Source of the DNA: Actinomycetota bacterium
GTDB taxonomy: Bacteria > Cyanobacteriota > Vampirovibrionia > Obscuribacterales > Obscuribacteraceae
NCBI GenBank assembly: GCA_903970355.1
Contig: CAJCIF010000328.1
Coordinates: 1-5,217 of the forward strand
DNA: 5,217 nucleotides
Reading direction: 5' to 3'
The notes beneath the pieces are model-generated. The model was given only the letters and a program-made list of their open reading frames with translations, had not been told where the DNA came from and made no database searches. The position numbers and the translations under genes were made by a program. Of this stretch, positions 1-5,217 are shown in pieces (positions within the stretch are counted from its first letter, which is position 1; each line of letters begins with the position of its first letter).

Positions 1-74
1 GCTGCGGTTTCAACTAACCGTAGGGGTGTTTTCCCCGCCACATAGTAAGTGTCTGGACAATAAGGAACTGCAAT
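1..74 (+). other. tig upstream/leader region with two small hairpins
   Basis: This is noncoding sequence before tig. Two short dyads can be seen. CGGTT at 5-9 pairs with AACCG at 16-20 around a 6-nt loop, and GGGG at 23-26 pairs with CCCC at 33-36 around the loop TGTTTT. Neither is followed by a T-run, so they do not form a convincing intrinsic terminator. The window edge cuts off whatever lies upstream, so this could be the tig 5' leader or the end of an upstream transcript. I see no convincing -35/-10 pair. Confidence 0.35.
62..66 (+). promoter_or_regulatory. Ribosome binding site of tig
   Basis: AAGGA lies 8 nt before the ATG at 75. This is a good Shine-Dalgarno match at ideal spacing and it fixes the tig start. 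Confidence 0.75.
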
Positions 75-1475
75 ATGAAGGTCACACTGGACCGAGAAGG
101 GAAAAACGTTGTCAAACTCGGTTTGGAGCTTGAAACTGACAAAGCGATGAAGGCCTACGAAGTCGCGTGCCGACAGCTCAGCCAGAAGGTCAATATCCCT
201 GGTTTCCGCAAAGGAAAAGCACCAAGAGCCGTCCTTGAAAAGACATTAGGTGTTGACTACATCAAACGAGAAGCGCTTGAACACCTCGTACCGGAATTGC
301 TTAGTCAAGCAATTACAGAAGAGAGTCTCGATGTCATTACTGAGCCTCAGATAGACCAATGTGATTTCAATTTAGGCGAGCCCTTAAAACTGCACGCTAA
401 ATTCGAAGTGCGACCAGCTGTCAAGTTAGGGCAGTACACCGGTATTTCGGTTGAAGTACCAGAAGCGAAACTCCCGGAAGATGCCCTTGAAAAATCTCTG
501 AAAAACCTGGCTGATTCAAAGGCTGAGTTAAAACCGGTCGAAGCGCGTGAAATCGCTATGGGCGATACGGTGTTGCTCGACTTTGAATGTTTTGTGGATG
601 ACAAATTGGTAGAAGGCGGAAAGGCACAGGGACTCGTTCTGGAAGTTAAAGAAGGAAGTTTCCTGGATGGATTCGCCGAACAGTTAGTTGGCAAAAAACC
701 GAATGAACCTTTCGAAGCAAAGGTGAAGTTTCCAGCAGAGTATAGAAACGCGGAACTCGCTGGTAAAGATGCTCTCTTTAAAACTGAAATTAAAGAACTG
801 CGCCAGAAAGTAACGCCGGAAATCGATGAAGAGTTCGCAAAAGGTTTTGGTCAAGAATCGCTCGATAAGCTCAAGGAAGCTATCAAAGAGCGGCTCGATC
901 AAGAAATCGAACAAGAAAACGAAATTCGCAAACATCGACTTGTGGTCGAAGCGATCGTCAATAACGCCGAAGTAGATATTCCGGAAACGATGATTGAACG
1001 TGAACGCGATTTGCTCATGCAACAGCTCAAACGCTATGTTGAACAACAACGGCAATCCTGGGAAGAAATGGAGAAATCTGCCGAGTTCGAAAACATCAAA
1101 AAAACGAAATTCGAAGAAGCCAAACAACGCGTACTTACAAGCCTCGTGCTTGGTTCTGTAGTGAGAACAGAAAATTTGACAGTATCAGATGAAGAACTGA
1201 TGCCATATCTAGCAGAGGTGATAGCACGCTACGACTTGCCGCCTGAAAAGGCTGTCCGCAGCGAAGAATTTCGTCGCCAGGTCATGGAAGAAGTGCTTAC
1301 GAACAAAGTGGTCGAATTTGTAGTTTCGAGCGCACAAATCAAGTTTGTGCCTGACACAAAACCACATGAAGGTCACGACCACGATCATGACCACGAACAC
1401 GGCCATGACCATGAACACGAGCATGAGCCCAAGGCCAAGACGTCGTCAAGCAGCCATAAGAAAGGCGCTTCTTAG
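75..1475 (+). CDS. tig: Trigger factor, ribosome-associated chaperone/PPIase, with His-rich C-terminal tail
   Basis: Trigger factor is a cytosolic ATP-independent chaperone that docks at the ribosome exit tunnel and shields nascent chains; its FKBP-like domain catalyses proline isomerisation. The 466 residues show the family order. The ribosome-binding domain (about 1-125) carries the signature GFRKGKAP at 43-50. The FKBP-type domain spans about 160-243, with conserved GSFLDGF at 194-200. The helical substrate-binding C-terminal domain (about 248-425) is rich in charged residues, as usual. The family is normally about 425-480 residues. The odd part is residues 431-466: a stretch with His at nearly every second position (431, then 434 to 450 in steps of two), followed by a Lys/Ser-rich end. 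That tail is not part of the standard fold and probably binds divalent metals (inference). The start is set by the AAGGA site 8 nt upstream. clpP follows after 129 bp on the same strand. The stop is TAG. Confidence 0.97.
   Translation: MKVTLDREGKNVVKLGLELETDKAMKAYEVACRQLSQKVNIPGFRKGKAPRAVLEKTLGVDYIKREALEHLVPELLSQAITEESLDVITEPQIDQCDFNLGEPLKLHAKFEVRPAVKLGQYTGISVEVPEAKLPEDALEKSLKNLADSKAELKPVEAREIAMGDTVLLDFECFVDDKLVEGGKAQGLVLEVKEGSFLDGFAEQLVGKKPNEPFEAKVKFPAEYRNAELAGKDALFKTEIKELRQKVTPEIDEEFAKGFGQESLDKLKEAIKERLDQEIEQENEIRKHRLVVEAIVNNAEVDIPETMIERERDLLMQQLKRYVEQQRQSWEEMEKSAEFENIKKTKFEEAKQRVLTSLVLGSVVRTENLTVSDEELMPYLAEVIARYDLPPEKAVRSEEFRRQVMEEVLTNKVVEFVVSSAQIKFVPDTKPHEGHDHDHDHEHGHDHEHEHEPKAKTSSSSHKKGAS
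1365..1424 (+). repeat. Low-complexity His/Asp/Glu-coding repeat at the 3' end of tig
   Basis: The 20 codons for residues 431-450 contain ten His codons (CAT/CAC) alternating mainly with GAC/GAT/GAA/GAG. This makes a degenerate 6-bp periodicity. Mixed synonymous codons break exact repetition, so the protein pattern seems to be conserved rather than being one recent slippage product (inference). Open frames on other phases and on the opposite strand here are by-products of the composition. Confidence 0.8.
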
Positions 1476-1513
1476 CCAAAATCATGAAAAGAACTGGAAA
1501 CAAACCGAATTAG

Positions 1514-1526
1514 GTGTGCTGCACAC
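1514..1526. repeat. Inverted repeat GTGTGC-T-GCACAC
   Basis: This is a perfect 6-bp dyad around one central T in the tig-clpP gap. As RNA it could fold only into a weak stem of about 4 bp, and only a short ATTT follows, so it is a poor terminator. As DNA it has the symmetry of a dimeric-regulator site. No regulator can be named, and chance is possible. Confidence 0.35.
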
Positions 1527-1552
1527 ATTTAACTGAGGTAGTATGGTTCCCA

Positions 1553-1568
1553 TGGCAGTTCTCTGCCA
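1553..1568 (+). other. Stem-loop in the clpP leader
   Basis: TGGCAG at 1553-1558 pairs perfectly with CTGCCA at 1563-1568 around the tetraloop TTCT. It ends 19 nt before the GGAGAG ribosome binding site of clpP. No T-run follows, so it is not an intrinsic terminator. It could be a 5' stabilising or processing hairpin in the tig-clpP mRNA (inference). Confidence 0.45.
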
Positions 1569-1587
1569 CAATAACTGTAAATCGCTT

Positions 1588-1593
1588 GGAGAG
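1588..1593 (+). promoter_or_regulatory. Ribosome binding site of clpP
   Basis: GGAGAG lies 11 nt before the ATG at 1605 and 17 nt before a second in-frame ATG at 1611. The spacing is slightly long for the first start and too long for the second, which favours 1605. Confidence 0.55.
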
Positions 1594-1604
1594 TTGGAAT
1601 TCCT

Positions 1605-2291
1605 ATGACTATGCCGTCCGATATACCAAATAAGAACTCCTTACACGACCTTTGGAGCATAAGTCCACTGGCTAATCCTAATCTGTACTATCCTCCGACA
1701 GTTATCGAGACTACCGCCCGTGGCGAAAGAGCTTTCGATATCTTTTCGAGGTTGTTGCGGGAACGGATCGTATTTCTCGGCACTCCGGTAGACGATACTG
1801 TAGCCAATCTTGTGGTGGCACAATTGCTTTTGTTGGAAGGCGAAGATCCGGAAAAAGATATTCGCTTGTACATAAATTCTCCAGGTGGCTCAGTTACAGC
1901 TGGGTTCGCCATTTATGACACGATTCAGCACATTCGGTCTGACGTATCGACCATTTGTCTTGGACAAGCAGCCAGCATGGGCGCATTCCTGCTTGCCGCC
2001 GGCAAAAAGGGCAAACGTTTAGCCCTGCCGCATTCAAGAATTCTTATTCACCAACCTCTGGGCGGAGCTCAAGGTCAGGCTACGGATATAGAAATCCAGG
2101 CTCGTGAAATACTAAGAATTAAGCGACAGCTTAATGAACTTATGGCTCAACACACCGGCCAATCCGTCAAACAAATTGAGAAGGATACAGACCGCGATAA
2201 CATCATGACCGCCGAAGAAGCGAAGGAATATGGTCTGGTGGATGAGGTCATTGTTCGACTCGATTCAACCCCAAGTCTTTCAGCCGTCTAA
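1605..2291 (+). CDS. clpP: ATP-dependent Clp protease proteolytic subunit ClpP
   Basis: ClpP is the serine peptidase of the cytosolic ClpXP/ClpAP machines. It forms stacked heptameric rings that hydrolyse polypeptides threaded in by an AAA+ unfoldase. The catalytic triad is complete: Ser124 in GQAASMGAF, His149 in LIHQPLGG, and Asp198 in DTDRDN. The oxyanion-region motif [11 protein letters not shown] is at 90-100. The 228 residues exceed the usual 195-207 because of a longer N-terminus. Aligned by eye with E. coli ClpP at VIE..RGER (33-42), the mature N-terminus would fall near residues 28-29, leaving a propeptide of about 27 residues (inference). ATG 1605 was chosen over ATG 1611 from the ribosome binding site spacing; the difference is two residues. 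clpX follows after 98 bp, its expected partner. The stop is TAA. Confidence 0.98.
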   Translation: MTMPSDIPNKNSLHDLWSISPLANPNLYYPPTVIETTARGERAFDIFSRLLRERIVFLGTPVDDTVANLVVAQLLLLEGEDPEKDIRLYINSPGGSVTAGFAIYDTIQHIRSDVSTICLGQAASMGAFLLAAGKKGKRLALPHSRILIHQPLGGAQGQATDIEIQAREILRIKRQLNELMAQHTGQSVKQIEKDTDRDNIMTAEEAKEYGLVDEVIVRLDSTPSLSAV

Positions 2292-2389
2292 GAAAACTCA
2301 GCAATTCAAGAGGTATATTAGAGCGAGTCAGACGGCGTTAGAAGTAGTTCCAAAGATCGTCCTGTGCCCCAACTAGATAGGGAAACCAA
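2292..2389 (+). other. clpP-clpX intergenic region
   Basis: These 98 bp contain no gene and no clear hairpin or terminator. TATATT at 2314-2319 matches 5 of 6 bases of a -10 box, but I find no -35-like hexamer at the right distance. The 3' end carries the clpX ribosome binding site. Co-transcription with clpP is the simplest reading. Confidence 0.45.
2379..2383 (+). promoter_or_regulatory. Ribosome binding site of clpX
   Basis: AGGGA lies 6 nt before the ATG at 2390 and supports that start. Confidence 0.6.
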
Positions 2390-3685
2390 ATGCCAAAGCA
2401 AACGGATAACCGGTTAAAGTGCTCCTTCTGTGGCAAAAGCCAAGATCAGGTTAAGAAGCTCATTGCCGGTCCGGGAGTCTACATATGCGATGAATGTGTG
2501 GACCTCTGCAATGAAATCTTAGATGAGGAGCTTTTCGAGGGGGCCCCTGCAACAGGGCCGTCAGAAACAGTCGTTCCTCAGATGGCGGATATTCCAAAAC
2601 CGCAAGAGATAAAAAGCTTTCTCGATCAGCACATAGTTGGCCAGAATATGGCTAAGAAAATACTTTCTGTTGCTGTCTACAATCACTACAAACGGATCAG
2701 CCACAATTCAGAACTTGCTGATCAAGTAGAAATTCAAAAATCCAACATCCTTCTCATTGGACCGACAGGTTGTGGAAAAACTCTGCTTGCTCAAACTCTC
2801 GCCAAGTTGCTTGATGTGCCGTTTGCTGTAGCAGATGCCACTACTCTTACAGAAGCAGGTTACGTTGGAGAGGACGTTGAAAATATTCTTCTGCGTCTCT
2901 ATCAAGCGGCTGATTACGATATCAAAAAAGCAGAACGCGGCATTATCTACATCGATGAAATCGATAAGATCTCGCGCAAATCTGAAAACACCAGCATCAC
3001 TCGTGATGTAAGTGGAGAAGGGGTACAACAAGCCCTCCTCAAGATGATTGAAGGCACACTGGCCAACGTACCGCCACAAGGTGGACGCAAACATCCCCAT
3101 CAAGAATTCATTCAAATCAATACCGCCAACATATTGTTCGTTTGCGGTGGTGCATTTGTGGGGCTGGATAAGATCGTTGAAGCGCGCATATCGTCCAATC
3201 GCAACATTGGATTCGGTTCGGACAGACCGTTAACGGCCTGGGAGCGCGAACAAAAGGCGAGCAAGATTTTGAAAGAAGTGGCGCCGGACGATCTGCTCAA
3301 GTTTGGTTTGATACCAGAATTCGTAGGACGTATGCCGGTTATCGCAGTGCTTGAATCACTCGATGTTGAAGCACTTGTACGCATCTTGGTTGAGCCAAAG
3401 AATGCGATCATCAAACAGTATCAACAACTGTTGGCGCTGGACGGCGTTGAGTTGCGCTTCGATCAAGACGCAACAAGAGCAATTGCCGAAGAAGCGATCA
3501 AACGAAAGACCGGTGCAAGAGCGCTTAGATCTATCGTTGAAGAAATTATGCTCGACATTATGTACGAAGTGCCGTCGAGAAATGACATCAAAGTTTGCCA
3601 CATAACGCAAGAACTCGTTGAAAAGCGGTCTACCGCCGAGCTCTTGCAGTTACCTAAAGCAAAACTGAAGGGAGAGATTGCTTAG
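2390..3685 (+). CDS. clpX: ATP-dependent Clp protease ATP-binding subunit ClpX
   Basis: ClpX is a hexameric AAA+ unfoldase that recognises tagged substrates, unfolds them with ATP and feeds them to ClpP. At 431 residues it is of normal length (about 410-450). The N-terminal zinc-binding domain has the four cysteines C11, C14, C33 and C36. A short Pro/Thr/Ser linker follows (about 51-68). Within the AAA+ module are Walker A GPTGCGKT (124-131), pore-1 loop GYVG (157-160), Walker B IIYIDEID (185-192), the pore-2 region around RDVSGEG (205-211), the RKH loop (233-235), the ClpP-docking IGF tripeptide (273-275), VGR with Arg314, and the sensor-2 motif GAR (375-377). The intact IGF loop beside a complete clpP supports a working ClpXP pair. 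The start of the zinc domain and the C-terminal end resemble cyanobacterial ClpX from memory. lon begins 53 bp after the TAG stop. Confidence 0.98.
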   Translation: MPKQTDNRLKCSFCGKSQDQVKKLIAGPGVYICDECVDLCNEILDEELFEGAPATGPSETVVPQMADIPKPQEIKSFLDQHIVGQNMAKKILSVAVYNHYKRISHNSELADQVEIQKSNILLIGPTGCGKTLLAQTLAKLLDVPFAVADATTLTEAGYVGEDVENILLRLYQAADYDIKKAERGIIYIDEIDKISRKSENTSITRDVSGEGVQQALLKMIEGTLANVPPQGGRKHPHQEFIQINTANILFVCGGAFVGLDKIVEARISSNRNIGFGSDRPLTAWEREQKASKILKEVAPDDLLKFGLIPEFVGRMPVIAVLESLDVEALVRILVEPKNAIIKQYQQLLALDGVELRFDQDATRAIAEEAIKRKTGARALRSIVEEIMLDIMYEVPSRNDIKVCHITQELVEKRSTAELLQLPKAKLKGEIA

Positions 3686-3738
3686 GCTTTTCCCAGCTAT
3701 TCTGGTAACTCAAAGTAGAATACGTATTGGGCGAAGCT
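3686..3738 (+). other. clpX-lon intergenic region
   Basis: This 53-bp gap contains a weak 4-bp hairpin (CCAG 3693-3696 with CTGG 3702-3705) without a T-run, and a TAGAAT hexamer at 3716-3721 resembling a -10 box but lacking a -35 partner. No strong Shine-Dalgarno sequence precedes lon: only GGG at 3729-3731 and GAAG at 3733-3736, the latter 2 nt from the ATG. Lon translation may therefore be weak or rely on other features (inference). Confidence 0.4.
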
Positions 3739-5217
3739 ATGGCAGAAACTAGTGGCAAGCAGTTCTCTTTAATTCCGTTGAGGGACGTTGTTGTGTTCCC
3801 TCAAATGGTGCAGGCCCTATTCGTAAGCAGACCGAAATCAATAGCCGCCCTTGAGCAAGCTCTCCTCCGTGATGACCGGTTGGTTGTGTTGGTTGCTCAA
3901 AAGGATCCTGAGTGTGAGGATCCCAGGCAGGAAGACATTTACCAGATCGGTACGCTTGCCGAAGTCATGCAGATGCTCAAATTGCCTGACGGCACAGTTA
4001 AGGCACTTGTAGAAGGCTCCAGTCGCGTCAGTCTTGATGAGATACATGATGAGCCTCAGCTGTTCTCTGCCACGGTAACCACACAGGATGAACCTACGCA
4101 CGATGATACCGGCACAAAAACGCTCATCCGATTGTCCGTTGAAAAATTCGAGCAATTTGTCAAGACAACGAAAAAGATCAATCCGGAAAGTTTGTTGGCC
4201 GTCTCCGGCATTGGGCAACCAGGCAGATTGGCAGATATCATTGCCACCTATTTGGGTTTGGAACTAGGCGAGCGCCAGAAATGCCTCGAAATAATAGACA
4301 GCACGGAGCGCCTTGAATATGTAAGCCAACTTCTGTCTCGTGAATTGGAACTGGCAGATCTCGAACAGCAAATTCACGACCGTGTTCGATTCAACCTTGA
4401 AAAAACTCAGCGCGAGTATTACTTGCGTGAAAAGATGAGAATCATTCAGGACGAATTGAATGCTGATGGCGAACAAACAGGAGAGATTGCCGAATACAAA
4501 CAGAAAATTGCCAAGGCAAAAATGTCCGGTGTCGCTCTCGAAAAGGCCCAGAAAGAACTGCAACGCCTTGAAAAAATGATGCCGCAAAGTGCTGAAGCAG
4601 GCGTTATTCGAACCTATCTGGATGTACTAGTATCTTTGCCCTGGGCAAAACGATCTCGCGATGTGATCGATCTAGATCGCGCGGAAAACATTCTTGCCAA
4701 CGATCATTATGGACTCGATAAAGTCAAAGAGCGTATTTTGGAATATCTGGCCGTTCGCAAATTGTCCAGACATCCTCAAGGCACAATCCTTTGTCTTGTC
4801 GGGCCGCCTGGTGTCGGTAAAACGAGCCTGGCCAAATCTATTGCTAAAGCAATGAACCGCAAGTTTTCTCGCATCAGTCTTGGTGGTGTAAACGACGAAG
4901 CGGAAATTAGAGGTCATCGCAGGACTTATATAGGAGCGATGCCGGGTCGAATTATTCAAGCTATCAAACAAGCCGCCACGAAAAACCCGGTTATTTTGCT
5001 TGATGAAATCGAGAAGATGACCCGCAGTTATATGGGTGATCCGACAGCAGCCATGCTAGAAGTTTTGGATCCGGATCAAAATGAAAACTTCACGGATCAC
5101 TATCTCGATGCGCCTTTTAGTTTGCGCGAAGTTGTATTTGTGGCAACGGCAAATTCTCTCGATAGCGTACCGCGTCCACTCTATGATCGTTTAGAAGTGA
5201 TACCAATATCCGGTTAT
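3739..5217 (+). CDS. lon: ATP-dependent Lon protease (3'-truncated by the window edge)
   Basis: Lon is a cytosolic homohexameric protease combining an AAA+ unfoldase and a Ser-Lys peptidase in one chain; it degrades misfolded and short-lived regulatory proteins. The frame stays open to the last base, giving 493 of the usual 770-820 residues. Visible parts are the N-terminal substrate-binding domain (about 8-200, opening with LIPLRDVVVFP), a long helical region (about 200-290, including REYYLREKMR at 225-234), and most of the AAA+ module. That module has Walker A GPPGVGKT (355-362), pore-loop YIGAMPG (397-403), Walker B VILLDEIEK (418-426), sensor-1 Asn472, and Arg484 of DRLEVI at the arginine-finger position. 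The small AAA+ lid and the protease domain lie beyond the window. ATG 3739 was chosen because it sits just before the conserved N-terminal strand, as is usual for Lon, although its ribosome binding site is poor. Residue 385 is Asn in GGVNDEAEIRGH, where E. coli Lon has Arg. Confidence 0.96.
   Translation, partial: MAETSGKQFSLIPLRDVVVFPQMVQALFVSRPKSIAALEQALLRDDRLVVLVAQKDPECEDPRQEDIYQIGTLAEVMQMLKLPDGTVKALVEGSSRVSLDEIHDEPQLFSATVTTQDEPTHDDTGTKTLIRLSVEKFEQFVKTTKKINPESLLAVSGIGQPGRLADIIATYLGLELGERQKCLEIIDSTERLEYVSQLLSRELELADLEQQIHDRVRFNLEKTQREYYLREKMRIIQDELNADGEQTGEIAEYKQKIAKAKMSGVALEKAQKELQRLEKMMPQSAEAGVIRTYLDVLVSLPWAKRSRDVIDLDRAENILANDHYGLDKVKERILEYLAVRKLSRHPQGTILCLVGPPGVGKTSLAKSIAKAMNRKFSRISLGGVNDEAEIRGHRRTYIGAMPGRIIQAIKQAATKNPVILLDEIEKMTRSYMGDPTAAMLEVLDPDQNENFTDHYLDAPFSLREVVFVATANSLDSVPRPLYDRLEVIPISGY

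Larger units (their letters stand above)
1476..1604 (+). other. tig-clpP intergenic region
   Basis: These 129 bp hold no supported gene. They contain two dyads (annotated separately) and the clpP ribosome binding site. A TAGTAT hexamer at 1539-1544 resembles a -10 box (4 of 6 bases) but has no acceptable -35 partner, so I do not call a promoter. The spacing allows either read-through from tig or an internal clpP promoter. Confidence 0.5.

Noticed and set aside
1..40. 3' end of a tRNA or tmRNA (stem-loops followed by GCCA)
   Set aside because: The second loop lacks the GTTCRA signature of a T-arm, the first loop is 6 nt rather than 7, and no acceptor-stem pairing can be checked.
684..1127. 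Minus-strand 147-codon open frame rich in Phe
   Set aside because: Phe richness mirrors the GAA/AAA-rich helical region of trigger factor on the opposite strand. No family recognised.
1176..1181. Perfect TTGACA inside tig as a -35 box for clpP
   Set aside because: No -10-like hexamer at 16-18 bp downstream, and it lies over 400 bp from clpP.
1209..1424. Minus-strand open frame with a hydrophobic Met/Val/Phe-rich N-terminus, resembling a small membrane protein
   Set aside because: It is the complement of the His/Asp codon repeat of tig; GTG/ATG-type triplets arise automatically. No ribosome binding site or independent support.
1345..1536. Plus-strand 63-codon open frame with a Met/Thr-rich start
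   Set aside because: It is a shifted reading of the same tig tail repeat (CATGAC read as ATG ACC) and overlaps tig almost entirely.
2314..2319. TATATT as a -10 box for a clpX promoter
   Set aside because: No -35-like hexamer at 16-18 bp upstream; not enough to call a promoter.
2708..3115. Minus-strand 135-codon open frame inside clpX
   Set aside because: Antisense shadow of the conserved AAA+ core of ClpX; no recognisable domain or start signal.
3693..3705. Terminator after clpX
   Set aside because: The stem is only 4 bp and no T-run follows.
3838..4971. Several minus-strand open frames within lon
   Set aside because: All lie opposite a continuous, well-conserved Lon reading frame and show no recognisable family.

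Overview
The window is a compact protein quality-control cluster, all on the + strand: trigger factor (tig, 75-1475), the Clp protease peptidase subunit (clpP, 1605-2291), its AAA+ unfoldase (clpX, 2390-3685), and the first 493 codons of the Lon protease (lon, 3739 to the window edge). Gaps between genes are 129, 98 and 53 bp. No strong intrinsic terminator separates the genes, so they could be transcribed together, possibly with internal promoters. No RNA gene, mobile element, CRISPR array or antisense gene is supported. The 74 bp before tig are noncoding leader or upstream intergenic sequence.

The genes follow the path of a protein in the cell. Trigger factor meets nascent chains at the ribosome exit tunnel. 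ClpXP and Lon degrade tagged, regulatory or misfolded proteins. The order tig-clpP-clpX, with lon following in some lineages, is widely conserved in bacteria, so the layout is ordinary. All catalytic and nucleotide-binding motifs that fall inside the window look intact.

Organism (inference): a bacterium of intermediate GC content. The ClpX resembles cyanobacterial ClpX as I remember it, both in the zinc-domain region (residues 9-48) and at the C-terminus (residues 382-419). Most photosynthetic cyanobacteria lack a canonical Lon, so a cyanobacteria-like ClpX next to lon suggests a non-photosynthetic relative such as the Vampirovibrionia/Melainabacteria or Obscuribacterales group. This is family recollection, not a search result.

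The most unusual feature is the C-terminal tail of trigger factor. It is strongly enriched in His alternating with Asp/Glu (10 His in 20 residues, 431-450), a likely metal-binding extension like that of the peptidyl-prolyl isomerase SlyD and not part of standard trigger factors. I did not find a wholly new multi-gene system here.
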